Shown: positions 24,920 through 38,364, numbered from the stretch's first letter. The stretch: DNA of 64,000 bases from Pseudonocardia sp. 73-21 (GCF_001899645.1 NZ_MKVV01000045.1:1-64000), one strand, 5' to 3'. The notes: a model not told the origin generated them from the sequence alone. Made by a program: numbers and translations.

Positions 24920-26928
24920 GCCAGATCCGGGCGGTCGAGCGCCTTCAGCACCCCGTACCGGCTCTCGAACGGCACGACGGCCACGGTGTCGGGGCCGGTC
25001 GCGAGGATCCAGCGCACCTGGTCGGCCGCGCCGGCCGTGGGGTCGGCGAAGCGGATGCCGGCGGCGACGTAGTTGGCCTGCGTCGTCCACGTGTCGGTGA
25101 GCGAGAGATACCACTGGGCGGCGAGGATCGAGCTGATCGGGCGGTCCGGCCGCGCGTCGACGAAGAACGAGTGGGCGGGCAGGCCGCCGGCCGCCTCGGC
25201 CCGCATGACGCGGTCGGCGAGATCGGCCGTGCTCGGGGGCTGGCGCAGCACCCGCACCTGCTGGGCGAGGTTGGCGCTGCCCGGTGCCTCCGGGCCCAGC
25301 CCGACGTCGGCCAGATCGACGACGGTGAGGCCGAAGACCTGGGTGGCGGCGAGCGCGACCAGGACGGACCCGCCGAAGCCGCGGATCGATCCGAGGACGC
25401 TCCGGGGGCCGGCGACGCGCCTGCCCAGCAGGTGCGCCACCGGGATCGCCAGCAGCACCAGCAGCACGATCTCCGCGCCGAGCATGAACTTCAGCCCGTA
25501 GTAGGTGGCCTTGCCGTTGGCATCGATCTGCACCAGGACCAGGCCGATCGTCACACCCACGGCGACGAGCGGGACCAGGGCCAGTGCGGCCACCCGCGTC
25601 CGGATGGACCGGGTGGCGTCGGCGGCTCCACGGCGCACCATCAGGCACAGACCGGCCAGGCCGATCGCGGCGGCGGCGGCCAGCCCGAGGTTCACCGGGG
25701 GCACGCCACCGGTCAGGGTGAGCGGGCTCGCCGCCTGGACGCGGGAGATCACGACGACCGTGCGCCACAGGCAGCCGAGGACCGCCAGGACCACGACCAG
25801 CGACAGGACGATCCGAGGCCAGGACGCCGCCCAGCGCCGCCGCCCGAACGGCACGACGAGCGCCAGCACCGCCGGCGCGGCCAGCACCAGCAGCAGGACC
25901 CAACTCGACGCGATGCCGACGACCGCACCACCCAGCGCCGCGAGCGGCAGCGGTGCGAACACCCGCGCCTGCGGCACCGCGATGAGCGCGGCCGCCACCA
26001 CCAGCGCACACGCCATGGTGAAGTTGCCGATCCCGCCCTGGATGGACGTCGCGCCCGGCCCGACGTAGAAGACGGCGGCCACGAACGCGGCGACCGGCAC
26101 CGCGACGACGGGGCGGCGGCGCAGCGCGGGCAGCGCGCAGAACCCGGCGACGAGCATCGTGGTCAGGGCGATCACGAGCAGGGCCACGGCCTGCGAGTAC
26201 GCGAGCAGCTCCGCCCCCAGGCCACCCCGGGTCGGGCCCACCATCACCTCGATCAGGGTGGCGACGACGGCGTGGAAGCCCTGCGGGTAGCTGTCGAACT
26301 GCCAGGTGCCCCCGCCCGGCGGCGCGGCGAGCACGTCGGTGGTGACGCCGTTGCGGCGGATCATGTTCACCATGCTGAAGTGGGCCGAGTTGTCCCAGCC
26401 GCTCATCAGCATGCCCAGTGTCTGGCGGGCGGTCTTGACCTGCAGCCACGTCTGCAGCTCGACGAGCCCGGCCCCGATGGTGACCGGCACCAGGAGGTCG
26501 ATCGCGCGCGGTCGCGGCAGCAGCCGGGCCGCCCGCCGCAGCGGGCGCTCGCCCCAGCCGACCCAGGCGCCGAGCCCACCCGCGAGGAGCGCGAGCCCGA
26601 TCGTGACCCGCCCGAGCCCGCCGACGGGCAGCGGCACCCACCACAGCAGCGGCACCCAGCCCAGCAGCAGGCAGCCGGCCAGCAGGATGCGCCGGCACAG
26701 GTCGCGCGAGGTGGGGACGAGCAGCACGAGCAGGACGGCGACGACCAGGGCCGCGCCGTTCTCGAGCACGCCGGTGGACCGGGCGACCAGCACCGCGCAC
26801 GCCGCCACCACGCCGAGGACGACGGCCAGCAGGAACCTCGGGAACCGCGGCAGCGGTGCCGCCGGTGGCCGGGGCACCCGGGGTGGCAGCCGCTGCGCGG
26901 GCAGTCTGACCTGAACGGGGGCGGCCAC
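24898..26928 (-). CDS. Multi-pass GT-C-type membrane glycosyltransferase candidate
   Basis: 676 residues, about 12-14 membrane helices and a soluble C-terminal domain of about 120 residues. The first large loop after helix 5 or 6 has acidic and aromatic residues typical of GT-C active sites (SGWDNSAHFSMVNMIRRNG, WQFDSYPQGFHAV). The exact family is not recognised; candidates are an arabinofuranosyl- or mannosyltransferase using a decaprenyl-phosphate sugar, possibly standing in for AftA, which is not seen elsewhere in the window. GTG 26928 follows a GAGAG-rich stretch; the N-terminal extension to 27060 is basic and unlikely. It lies 104 bases downstream of glfT2 in the same direction. Confidence 0.65.
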   Translation of the reverse strand: MAAPVQVRLPAQRLPPRVPRPPAAPLPRFPRFLLAVVLGVVAACAVLVARSTGVLENGAALVVAVLLVLLVPTSRDLCRRILLAGCLLLGWVPLLWWVPLPVGGLGRVTIGLALLAGGLGAWVGWGERPLRRAARLLPRPRAIDLLVPVTIGAGLVELQTWLQVKTARQTLGMLMSGWDNSAHFSMVNMIRRNGVTTDVLAAPPGGGTWQFDSYPQGFHAVVATLIEVMVGPTRGGLGAELLAYSQAVALLVIALTTMLVAGFCALPALRRRPVVAVPVAAFVAAVFYVGPGATSIQGGIGNFTMACALVVAAALIAVPQARVFAPLPLAALGGAVVGIASSWVLLLVLAAPAVLALVVPFGRRRWAASWPRIVLSLVVVLAVLGCLWRTVVVISRVQAASPLTLTGGVPPVNLGLAAAAAIGLAGLCLMVRRGAADATRSIRTRVAALALVPLVAVGVTIGLVLVQIDANGKATYYGLKFMLGAEIVLLVLLAIPVAHLLGRRVAGPRSVLGSIRGFGGSVLVALAATQVFGLTVVDLADVGLGPEAPGSANLAQQVRVLRQPPSTADLADRVMRAEAAGGLPAHSFFVDARPDRPISSILAAQWYLSLTDTWTTQANYVAAGIRFADPTAGAADQVRWILATGPDTVAVVPFESRYGVLKALDRPDLAYRVVGI

Positions 26929-27032
26929 GGTGCTCGCTCTCTCGGCGACGGGAGGAACGCTGTTCCTGCGACGTCGCGATCCTACGGGCCGTGAGGCCTC
27001 CGATCGGGTCCCGACATCACTCACCGCGCACG

Positions 27033-29060
27033 TCAGCGATCGAACACGTTGCGCGCCCACGCCTCACGGCTGGTCAGCTCCGGCTGGGCCGCCCGGTAGC
27101 GGCGACGCAGCTCGGGCCACTCCTTCGCGATCCGCCGCAGCTGCGACACCGAGGTGGCGAGCATGGCCTTGAACATCTGCGGGTCGCGACGGCGGAACGT
27201 GACGCCCCGGCCGTCGGGCGTGGAGACGGTGGCCGAGTCGAGGCGCGAGAGCACGAACCACTGCGCGTACCGGGACGGCAGGTTGCGCTGGGGCACCACG
27301 TGGTGGGCCGGGTCGGGCGCCCGCAGGTTGTGCACGACGCTGCGCGCGAGGCCCTTCGCGATGGCGACCTTGCCCTTGGGCGGCTCGGGGAACGCCTGCG
27401 CGGCCAGCGCGTCGAGGTTCGACAGCGGCACCTGGGTGGCCGAGTCGAGCGGGCGGCCGTCATCGTACTCGGCCCGCTTGGCCCGGATCTTGCCGAGGAT
27501 CACCGGCAGCGACGGGAAGAGGTCCTCGGGTCCGGCCAGGAAGTCGCGCAGCGCCATCTCCTGCAGCGCCACGGCCGAGTACTCCATGAGTATCAGGTGC
27601 CGCAGGGTGCGCTTGACCGTGTCCAGCACGAGCGCGCGGGGGTTGTCCGGCCCGTGCAGCGCGGCCGCGACGAACCGGTTGCGGTAGTGGAAGTAGGCCT
27701 GCCAGTCGCTCGTGTCGTCCTTCTCCAGGAACGACATGTGCCAGATCGCGATGCCCGGCACCGTGGCCGTGCGGTAGCCCTTGGACGCGGCGCGCAGGCC
27801 GTACTCGGCGTCGTCCCACTTGATGAACAGCGGCAGCGGCATGCCGACGTCCTCGGCCACCGCGCGCGGGATGAGGCACATCCACCAGGCGTTGTAGTCG
27901 ACGTCGGTGCGCCGGTGCAGCCACGGCGTCTGACGCAGCGTGCGGTCGGCCAGGTCGTGGTGCGGCTCGGTGCCCGGGGCGTTGCGCCACAGGAACGCGT
28001 TGCGGTCGACGACCTCGCCCATCGTGGAGAGCTGCGAGCGCGCCTGCAGCGACAGCATCTGCCCGCCGACGAGCATCGGCTCGCGCGAGTGCCGGGAGAA
28101 CGCGACGGCCCGCAGGATCGAGTCGGGCTCCAGCAGGATGTCGTCGTCCATGTAGAGGATCTGCTCGCACTCGGTGTGCTCGAGCGCCTCGTACATGATC
28201 CGCGCGTAGCCGCCCGACCCGCCGAGGTTGGGCTGGTCGATGATCCGCAGGCGGTCGCCCAGCGCGGCCGCGGCCGCCTCGAAACCGGGCTCGTCGCGCA
28301 CCTTCTTCGTGCCCTGGTCCGGCACGATCACCGCGACGACGGCCTCGAGCACGGCCGGGTCGGAGCCGATCGCGGTGAGCGTGGCGACGGCGTCGGCGGG
28401 GCGGTTGAACGTGGGCATGCCGATCGCGACGGCCGCACGGCCCGGGGCCTCGCCGACCGCGTACCAGCCGCCGGCGTGCAGCGTGAGCTCGCCGACGTCG
28501 GTGGTGAGGTCGAACCAGTACCAGCCGCCGTCCTCGAACGGGCGCAGGTCCAGCGGGATCTCGATCCAGCGGCGGCCCCGAGAACCGTTGGCGCCGCCGC
28601 CGATGACCTCGCCGTGCTCGTAGATGTGCGAGCCGTCGTACTTGGTGCGGTAGACGTCGACGCGGCCGTCGCCCTCGACCTCCAGGCGCAGGCGCACCTC
28701 CGTCAACGCGCTCCAGCGGCGCCAGTAGCTGGCCGCGAACGCGTTGAAGTAGGCGCCGAAGGAGACCTCGCTCTGCTCCTTGACCACCGCGGACGTGCGC
28801 GAGGTGGCCGTCAGGCTGCGGGCGCCGAGCGACGATCCCGCGAGGTTGAGGATCTTCCTGACCGGCTCGCCGGGCATCGACGGCATCGTGGTGAGCCGGA
28901 TGCCGGTGCGCTCGTCCATGTAGAGGGAGCGGACGCTCATCGGGTCGCCCGCCCGCGGCAGGATCACGCGCTGCAGCAGACTGCCCGGCTGCCCACCCGG
29001 CGACGGCACGGGCCCGGTGGAGGGCGCGGCGGCGGGCGGCGTGGCGGCGGTGGTCGTCAA
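27033..29060 (-). CDS. glfT2: Galactofuranosyltransferase GlfT2
   Basis: 675-residue cytoplasmic GT2 that polymerises the galactan of arabinogalactan from UDP-Galf. It matches mycobacterial GlfT2 closely: LLQRVILPR and VRSLYMDE at the start, SEVSFGAYFNAFAASYWRRW, PTFNRPADAV, DQPNLGGSGGYARIMYEALE, the DDD metal site at residues 305-307, DVDYNAWWMCLIPR and IKWDDAEYGLRAA. The TTG at 29060 is chosen (AGGA seven bases upstream, protein then resembles the family); the frame stays open to 29138. It sits in a set with glf, an AftB-like enzyme and other GT-Cs, as in mycobacteria. Confidence 0.93.
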   Translation of the reverse strand: MTTTAATPPAAAPSTGPVPSPGGQPGSLLQRVILPRAGDPMSVRSLYMDERTGIRLTTMPSMPGEPVRKILNLAGSSLGARSLTATSRTSAVVKEQSEVSFGAYFNAFAASYWRRWSALTEVRLRLEVEGDGRVDVYRTKYDGSHIYEHGEVIGGGANGSRGRRWIEIPLDLRPFEDGGWYWFDLTTDVGELTLHAGGWYAVGEAPGRAAVAIGMPTFNRPADAVATLTAIGSDPAVLEAVVAVIVPDQGTKKVRDEPGFEAAAAALGDRLRIIDQPNLGGSGGYARIMYEALEHTECEQILYMDDDILLEPDSILRAVAFSRHSREPMLVGGQMLSLQARSQLSTMGEVVDRNAFLWRNAPGTEPHHDLADRTLRQTPWLHRRTDVDYNAWWMCLIPRAVAEDVGMPLPLFIKWDDAEYGLRAASKGYRTATVPGIAIWHMSFLEKDDTSDWQAYFHYRNRFVAAALHGPDNPRALVLDTVKRTLRHLILMEYSAVALQEMALRDFLAGPEDLFPSLPVILGKIRAKRAEYDDGRPLDSATQVPLSNLDALAAQAFPEPPKGKVAIAKGLARSVVHNLRAPDPAHHVVPQRNLPSRYAQWFVLSRLDSATVSTPDGRGVTFRRRDPQMFKAMLATSVSQLRRIAKEWPELRRRYRAAQPELTSREAWARNVFDR

Positions 29061-29121
29061 AGCGCAGTCCTGTCGTGTCGCGGGTGTCCCACCGAGGGTA
29101 GCGACGTGGGCGGCGCCACTG

Positions 29122-30825
29122 TTACGCCCGGGTAGCACCGGGTGTCAGCCGGTCACCGCACGAGGCCAGCGGAGTGGCGCGCTGGGCCGCGTCCGCGGCG
29201 AGGGCCTGCCGCGCCCAGTCCTGCAGCCGGGCCATCGTGGCCGGGTCCCGTACGAGGTCGCGGCGTACCCAGTTGCCGCCCTTGTTGGGCGTCTCGCCGA
29301 TGAGCACGTAGTCGCGGACGAAGCGGGGGTCGGTGTCGAAGGCCATCTGCGTGCGGAACTGGCCGTGGGCCTTGAGGAACGACGGTCTGACGTCGTCGAG
29401 CACGTAGTCGCGCACCCCGGCCCAGTCCTTCGCCGCCCAGAGCTTCGCGATGGTGGGCTCGGCGAGCCCGGCGCCGTCGGTGAGCAGTGAGGTGCCGGTG
29501 AGCGCGTCGCCGCCGATCTCGGGGGCGAACAGCGTGGGGTTCGTCAGACCCAGGATGTCCACGTAGCCGTTGAACTCGCGGCCGGAGTTCACGACGATCA
29601 GGCACATCGGCGCCACCGGTTCGGCCCGGAACACCGCCGCCTGCGCGATCCACTGCGCGCCGGAGATCACCGCCGCCCCGGCCAGCACGACGGCCAGCAC
29701 CGCCAGCCCGCGCCACCGCAGCCCGCTAACGACCTCCACGGCCGCCAGCCCCACCACCAACGCGCCCAGCGCCCAGACGGGCGTGGCGAACCGGTACTGC
29801 GTCATCCAGTCCGGCCGCAGCACGCCGTAGGCGACCAGCGCGAGGCCCAGCGGCACGAGTACCAGCACCACGGCGTGGCGGACGGACGAGCTGCGGGCTG
29901 CGGCCGCCCCGACCACGAGCACGCCGAGCAGCACCGCCAGCCAGCCGCCGTAGGCCACCAGGTCGCTGACCTTGGCGAACCCGGCCGCGGTCGGCAGACC
30001 CTGCGACTTCGCGACGGCGGTGGTGGGCAGCCAGGCGTGGAAGGTGGACCAGCGCCAGGCCAGGTAGGCGCCGTAGGGGACGAGGAACGCCACCACTGAG
30101 ACGGCCACCGCCACCAGGCTCCGCACACACCGGGGCCACCGCAGCATGATCAGCACGGCCAGCGGGTAGGCGGCGGCGTAGATCGCCCCCTCGGGGCGGG
30201 TCAGCGCGGCCAGCGCGGCGAGCAGCCCGCACGCGAGCGCCGGGCCCCACGAGGCGAGCCGGCCGCGCGCGTGCGCCCGGACCATCACCGTCGCGATCGC
30301 CACCACGGCCAGTGCGAACAGCGAGTTCTCCAGCCCGGACACGCACCAGATCACGAACGACGGGATCGCGGCACAGACCGCCCCGGCCAGGACCGTGACG
30401 ACCGCGGGACGGCGCGAGACCGCCGACGCCGCCGCGTAGAAGCAGCCGAACATGCCCGTGACCAGCACGAGCGCCAGCACCTTGGGGTAGGCGACGTAGT
30501 CCGGCACGCCGAACCAGGTGCCGTGGTCGAACAGCCCGAGCCGGCGGCCGACGACCAGCAGCGCGAGCCACGCCGGGTCGGAGAAGCCCTCGACGGGCGG
30601 CAGGCCGGGCTGCAGCACCGGACCTGCGCCGATGGCCACCGAGCGGGCGTAGGAGAACGTGATGGCCGCGTCGTCGACCTCCCAGCGCCCGTACTGCGCG
30701 GCGTGCCACGCGAACAGCGCGGCCGGCGCCAGCACGGCAGGCCCGGCGCCCCACGGCACCCGACGCCGGTCCACCGGCGGCCACCCGACCTGGGGCTCAG
30801 CCGGCTCGACGAGCGTGTCGGTCAT
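29122..30825 (-). CDS. GT-C glycosyltransferase, AftB-like
   Basis: 567 residues, about ten membrane helices followed by a soluble C-terminal domain (about residues 405-567). The first periplasmic loop has the acidic pair in WEVDDAAITFSYARSVAIGAG and the sequel GLPPVEGFSDPAWLALLV, as in AftB-type terminal arabinofuranosyltransferases and related GT-C proteins. In mycobacteria aftB lies close to glfT2 and glf, which supports this reading; the exact linkage formed cannot be told. ATG 30825 overlaps the end of the upstream gene by 29 bases, indicating translational coupling. Confidence 0.7.
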   Translation of the reverse strand: MTDTLVEPAEPQVGWPPVDRRRVPWGAGPAVLAPAALFAWHAAQYGRWEVDDAAITFSYARSVAIGAGPVLQPGLPPVEGFSDPAWLALLVVGRRLGLFDHGTWFGVPDYVAYPKVLALVLVTGMFGCFYAAASAVSRRPAVVTVLAGAVCAAIPSFVIWCVSGLENSLFALAVVAIATVMVRAHARGRLASWGPALACGLLAALAALTRPEGAIYAAAYPLAVLIMLRWPRCVRSLVAVAVSVVAFLVPYGAYLAWRWSTFHAWLPTTAVAKSQGLPTAAGFAKVSDLVAYGGWLAVLLGVLVVGAAAARSSSVRHAVVLVLVPLGLALVAYGVLRPDWMTQYRFATPVWALGALVVGLAAVEVVSGLRWRGLAVLAVVLAGAAVISGAQWIAQAAVFRAEPVAPMCLIVVNSGREFNGYVDILGLTNPTLFAPEIGGDALTGTSLLTDGAGLAEPTIAKLWAAKDWAGVRDYVLDDVRPSFLKAHGQFRTQMAFDTDPRFVRDYVLIGETPNKGGNWVRRDLVRDPATMARLQDWARQALAADAAQRATPLASCGDRLTPGATRA

Positions 30826-32242
30826 GCGGGGCAGTGTCCCAGGTGCCGCTCCGCCTCCGGGAGAGCAGTGCCGCGGCCGCGGCCAGGACGAGGGCGGCGG
30901 CGGCGACCTCGAGCAGGTAGGCGGCGAGCCAGACGTGCTTGGCGATCTCGAAGTAGCCGTCGCCGAGCACGGCGACGACGACCAGCCCGACCGCGGACGC
31001 CCCGCCGAGCGCGGCGATCCGGGTGAACGCGGTGCGCCCGATCAGGCCGGCCACGACGCCGACCAGCGCCACCACCGCCGGCAGCCACGGCACGGGAAGC
31101 GAGTCGAGCCAGGCCAGCAGCCGGCCCCGGTCGGCCCCCTGCTCCCCCACGGACGAGCCGAGCACCGGCGGCACGGTCGTGGCCGTCAGGGGCTGCGACG
31201 GCAGGTAGTCCAGCCGGGCGCCGAGCGTCGCCTCCAGCCCGGTGCCGAACGCCCGCAGGGCGGCACCGGGATGGGTCAGCAGTTCGCGGTAGGCGGCCGA
31301 GCGCACCTCGCCGGGCCGGGCGGCCACCACCTCGGACCCCGGGTAGCCGTCGGCGCCCTCGGGGAAGTAGGCGCGGCCGGCGAACGGCGCGGCCGCCGCC
31401 GGCAGCCCCAGCGGGACCAGGGCGTCGTCGCCGACCTCGGGCAGCACCACCGTGAACACGAGGTTGTGGGCGTTGACGACCGCGTAGTTGCGCTGCTGCC
31501 ACCCCACGCCCGCCAGCACCGGGGCAACGGCGAGCAGCAGAGCGACGACCGCGACGACCGGCCCGGCCACCCGCTTGCGTCCGGCCGTGCGGACGGCGGT
31601 GGCCGCGCAGATCAGCACCGCCATGCCGAGCAGCGGCACGTAGGCGGTCTTGGCCGTCGCGGCGAGGAGACCGCCGCCGGCCACCAGCACCAGCCCGATG
31701 ATCCGTTCCGGGACGAGCCTCCGGTCGGTCACCGCGAGCACGCCGGCCCCCAGACACAGCACGCAGGCCCCGAGCAGCCCGGCGGGCTCCCCGAACGTCG
31801 ACACGAAGAAGCGCGAGAACGTCGGGCCGGCCAGCGGCACCACCGCGGGGACGAGCACCAGCATCCGCACCCCGGGGCCGACGGCCCACGCCGCCACGGC
31901 CGCCGCCACGGCGATCGCGAGGGCGTAGAGGAACCCGAGCCTGCTCAGCGACCACACCGGGCCCGCGCCGGTGGTCGCCAGGCGCAGGATCGGCAGTGCG
32001 GAGGACGCGATCGGATCGGAACAGGGCGCCGACCCGGAGGTGAAGTCGAGGACCACCCCGCCCTCCCAGTTGGACCGTCCGTCGGGTGTGGCCGGCGCGA
32101 GCCCCGCGCCGCAGTAGAGCCGGTAGCCGTCGCCGTTGTCCCCGGCGCCGGCCGGCGCGGAGGGCAGCCCGAGCGAGATGACGACGACGAGGCCTGCGAC
32201 CAGCCCCGCCGCCATCGCGACCACCGGTCGCCGCCACCCCAT
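30797..32242 (-). CDS. Polytopic membrane protein, WsfD-like glycan hexose transferase candidate
   Basis: 481 residues with about 10-11 membrane helices. After an N-terminal helix comes the conserved loop GDNGDGYRLYCGAGL, reminiscent of the D-N-G-D motif of bacterial glycan-biosynthesis hexose transferases (WsfD type). Later loops contain PEGADGYPGSEVVAARPGEV and ARLDYLPSQPL. Placement between glf and the AftB-like gene, with overlap to the latter, points to wall-glycan assembly using a lipid-linked sugar. Function is inferred from context and one motif only. Confidence 0.6.
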   Translation of the reverse strand: MGWRRPVVAMAAGLVAGLVVVISLGLPSAPAGAGDNGDGYRLYCGAGLAPATPDGRSNWEGGVVLDFTSGSAPCSDPIASSALPILRLATTGAGPVWSLSRLGFLYALAIAVAAAVAAWAVGPGVRMLVLVPAVVPLAGPTFSRFFVSTFGEPAGLLGACVLCLGAGVLAVTDRRLVPERIIGLVLVAGGGLLAATAKTAYVPLLGMAVLICAATAVRTAGRKRVAGPVVAVVALLLAVAPVLAGVGWQQRNYAVVNAHNLVFTVVLPEVGDDALVPLGLPAAAAPFAGRAYFPEGADGYPGSEVVAARPGEVRSAAYRELLTHPGAALRAFGTGLEATLGARLDYLPSQPLTATTVPPVLGSSVGEQGADRGRLLAWLDSLPVPWLPAVVALVGVVAGLIGRTAFTRIAALGGASAVGLVVVAVLGDGYFEIAKHVWLAAYLLEVAAAALVLAAAAALLSRRRSGTWDTAPHDRHARRAG

Positions 32243-32333
32243 CGGTCCATTAGACCCTGCGGGGGTTTTCCGTCGTCGGTGGCTCGGTGTCGGAGAGAGG
32301 CTCGTCGCCGCGTGACCCGGCCGGAGCCCGATG

Positions 32334-35671
<3,338 letters not shown>

Positions 35672-35675
<4 letters not shown>

Positions 35676-36940
35676 CGCGGGCAGCGGCCGTGCTCCGCCA
35701 GGGCGGGTCGGCGGTGCAGGTGGCCGGCAGCCAGCTCGGCCTCGCCCTGTCCAACTACGCGGTGCTGGCGGTGGCCGCCCGGCACCTCGACGCGGCCGGT
35801 TTCGTCGCGATCAGCTCCTACTACCTACTGGTCAACACCGTCGGCCGCGGGTTGTTCGCGGCGGTCGAGCTGGAGGCCACCCGCGCGGTCGCCGAGGCCG
35901 GGGCGGCCGGGCTCGACGACGGTCCGGCCCGCCGCGCGGCCCTGCGCCACACCGGGTTGCTGCTGGTCGGGGCCTTCGTGCTGCTCGGGGTCAGCAGCCC
36001 GCTCATCAGCGGGATCATGGGTTCGGGCTTCTCCGTGATCGCGCTGCTCGCCCTGGGGGCGGCCGGGATGGCCTCGTCGTACCTGCTGCGCGGGCCGCTG
36101 GCCGGGCAGCGCCGCTACGGCCTCTACGCCGCCACGTTCTGGATCGAGGCGGGCATCGGGATCGTCGGGGCGCTGGTGCTCGTGCTCCTCGGCGACAGCA
36201 CCGCCACGATGTGGATCGCCGTGGTGGCGCTGGCGCCGCTGGTCGCCGCGGCGGTCGTGGCGCGCCCCGCCCTGAGCGGCGGCCCGGCGGGCGCCCCGGC
36301 ACCGGTCCCCGGATCCGCTCGACCCGGGTCCACCACCCGGGCCGTCGTCTGGTCGGCCGCGCTGCTGCTGGCCGGGCAGGGCCTGTGGAACCTGGCGCCC
36401 GTCGCCGTCACCTCGCGGCTCACCGACGCCCCGGCGGTGGCCGCGGGCTTCTTCGCCGCCGCGGTGATCATCCGGGCGCCCGTGCTGTTCTTCCCGTCCG
36501 TGCAGGCCCTGCTGCTGCCGATGTTCACGGCGATGGCCACCACCGGCGACGCCACGGGCGTCCGCCGCACCACCCGCCTGCTCGGCGCGTTCATGCTGGT
36601 CGCGGGCACGGTGTGGGTCGCGGCCGCGGTGTTCGTCGTGCCGCTGGTCGGGGAGCTGGTCTTCAAGGCCGGCACCCCGCCGCCCACGTGGGTGCTCGTC
36701 CTCCTCGCCGCGTCCACGGTGATCGGGGCGGTCGCGCAGATCGGGCAGACCCACCTCATCGCCCTGCGCCGCCCCGCCGCCGCCGCGCTGGCGTGGATCG
36801 CGGGCCTGGTCGTGCTGCTGGCCGTCGCACTGCTGGCCGTGCCGCCGCTGACCGCCGCCGCGGAGGGGCAGCTGATCGGCGCGGGCGTCGTACTGGTAGT
36901 CCTGACGCTCGTGCGCCGCCGACACCGAGCCCAGACGTGA
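35672..36940 (+). CDS. Wzx/MurJ-like polysaccharide flippase
   Basis: 422 residues with about 12 membrane helices of the polysaccharide-transporter (MATE/MOP) superfamily: LSNYAVLAVAARHLDAAGFV in the first pair, GPLAGQRRYGLYA near the middle and LTDAPAVAAGFFAAAVIIRAPVLFF in the second half. Such proteins move undecaprenyl- or decaprenyl-linked oligosaccharides outward. GTG 35672 overlaps the previous stop as GTGA, and its own stop overlaps the next GTG in the same way, a tightly coupled three-gene unit. Confidence 0.78.
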
Positions 36941-37956
36941 CCGCCCCGACCGTCGGGGTGGTGGTGCTGGCCTGGCAGGAGCAGCCCTACCTCGCCGAGT
37001 GCATCGCCTCGATCCTCGCCTCCGCCGACGTCGACGTCCGGATCGCGCTGGTCGACAACGGCTGCGCCCCCGACGACCTCGCCGCCGTGCCCGACGACGA
37101 GCGCGTCGAGCACGTCGCCCCGGGCCGCAACACCGGGTTCGCGGGCGGCTGCAACCTCGGCGTCGAGCACCTCGGCACCGAGTTCGTCGCGCTGGTGAAC
37201 TCCGACTGCATCCTGCGCCCGGACACGCTCGCGCTGCTCGTCGCCGAGGCGTCCCGGCCCGGGGTCGGTCCGGTGATGGCCGGCATCCGGCTGGCCGAGC
37301 CGCCGCACCTGATCAACAGCGCGGGCAACCCCGTGCACCTGATCGGCCTGTCGTGGGCCGGCGACATGGACCGCCCGGAGACGCGGACGGAGCCCTACGA
37401 CGTCACCGGCGCCAGCGGCGCGTGCGTGCTGATGCTCGGCTCGGTCTGGAAGACGCTCGGCGGTTTCGACGAGGAGTACTTCGCCTACCTCGAGGACACC
37501 GAGATGAGCCTGCGCGCCTGGCGCCTCGGGCTCACCGTCCGCTGCGTGCCCGCGGCGATCGCGCTGCACCACTACGAGTTCTCCCGCAACGGGTTCAAGA
37601 TGTACCTGCTGGAGCGCAACCGCCTGATGATGATCTCCACGCTGTGGAGCCGGCGCGCACTGGTGGCGCTGGCCCCGGTGCTGGTGGTCTCCGAGGTGAT
37701 GCTGGCCGCCTACGCCGTCGCCGCAGGGTGGGGCGGGGGCAAGGTCCGCGGCTGGGTGTGGCTGTGGCGCCACCGCGGCCACATCGCGGAGCGCCGCAGG
37801 CTCGTGCAGGCCGAGGCCCGCGTCCCCGACGCGGAGTGGATGCAGCGCCTGACCCCCGACTTCGACCCGTCGGCGATCGGCCCGGCCCCGGTGACGCGCG
37901 TGGCCAACGCGGTGATCCGCACGTACTGGCGGGCGGCGAAGCGCGCCCTGCGCTGA
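36937..37956 (+). CDS. Family 2 glycosyltransferase (rhamnosyl/galactosyl type)
   Basis: 339 residues. The GT-A fold starts VGVVVLAWQEQPYLAECIAS; nucleotide-sugar motifs VDNG and VNSD (DxD position) follow, then TGASGACVLMLGSVWKTLGG, FDEEYFAYLEDTEMSLRAWR and HHYEFSRN, characteristic of the WbbL/GlfT1-like rhamnosyl- and galactofuranosyltransferases. The C-terminal 90 residues carry one or two amphipathic or membrane segments. The donor cannot be fixed. Overlap with the flippase gene suggests it completes the repeat that the flippase exports. Confidence 0.82.
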   Translation: MTAPTVGVVVLAWQEQPYLAECIASILASADVDVRIALVDNGCAPDDLAAVPDDERVEHVAPGRNTGFAGGCNLGVEHLGTEFVALVNSDCILRPDTLALLVAEASRPGVGPVMAGIRLAEPPHLINSAGNPVHLIGLSWAGDMDRPETRTEPYDVTGASGACVLMLGSVWKTLGGFDEEYFAYLEDTEMSLRAWRLGLTVRCVPAAIALHHYEFSRNGFKMYLLERNRLMMISTLWSRRALVALAPVLVVSEVMLAAYAVAAGWGGGKVRGWVWLWRHRGHIAERRRLVQAEARVPDAEWMQRLTPDFDPSAIGPAPVTRVANAVIRTYWRAAKRALR

Positions 37957-37968
37957 CCCCCGTGGGGG

Positions 37969-38364
37969 CTACTCGGCCCCGTCGGGGACCGTGACCGGCG
38001 GCTGCTCCGCCTTCTCCTGCTCGAGGGCATCCATGCGCAGCTTCAGACCGCCGACCTCCTCGGCCAGGCGGCGGGACTGCTCCTCCAGCAACCCCACCTC
38101 GCGGGAGAGCTGCAGGGACACCGCGAACAGGATGATCAGCGAGGTGAAGAAGAGCAGGTTGCTGGGGGTCTGGATGCCCACCAACGCCGCGACCCAGCCC
38201 AGCAGCGGCGGGAACAGGGCGACGACCAGCGTGCCGATCGAGATGACCACCCAGATCACCGCGTACTTCTCGCGGAGCCGGCGCCGGCGCAGCAGCTCGA
38301 ACACCAGCACCAGCGCGGCGATGGCGACGATCACCGAGACGATCGTGAGGCGGGGGCCGGCCAT
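37969..38364 (-). CDS. DUF2304 small membrane protein
   Basis: 131 residues: three membrane helices (about 5-22, 34-55, 68-88) with the family segment LRRRRLREKYAVIWVV between the first two, then a coiled-coil tail (LSREVGLLEEQSRRLAEEVG, LRMDALEQEK). DUF2304 genes are nearly always next to polyprenol-phosphate glycosyltransferases, and the coiled coil may hold the enzyme at the membrane. Its ATG shares one base with the stop of the upstream GT2, so the two are co-translated. Confidence 0.85.
   Translation of the reverse strand: MAGPRLTIVSVIVAIAALVLVFELLRRRRLREKYAVIWVVISIGTLVVALFPPLLGWVAALVGIQTPSNLLFFTSLIILFAVSLQLSREVGLLEEQSRRLAEEVGGLKLRMDALEQEKAEQPPVTVPDGAE

Noticed and set aside
37957-37990. 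Tandem mini-hairpins CCCCC-GT-GGGGG and CCCC-GT-CGGGG
   Set aside because: Possible terminator for converging genes, but loops of two bases and partial coding overlap make the call too weak to list.
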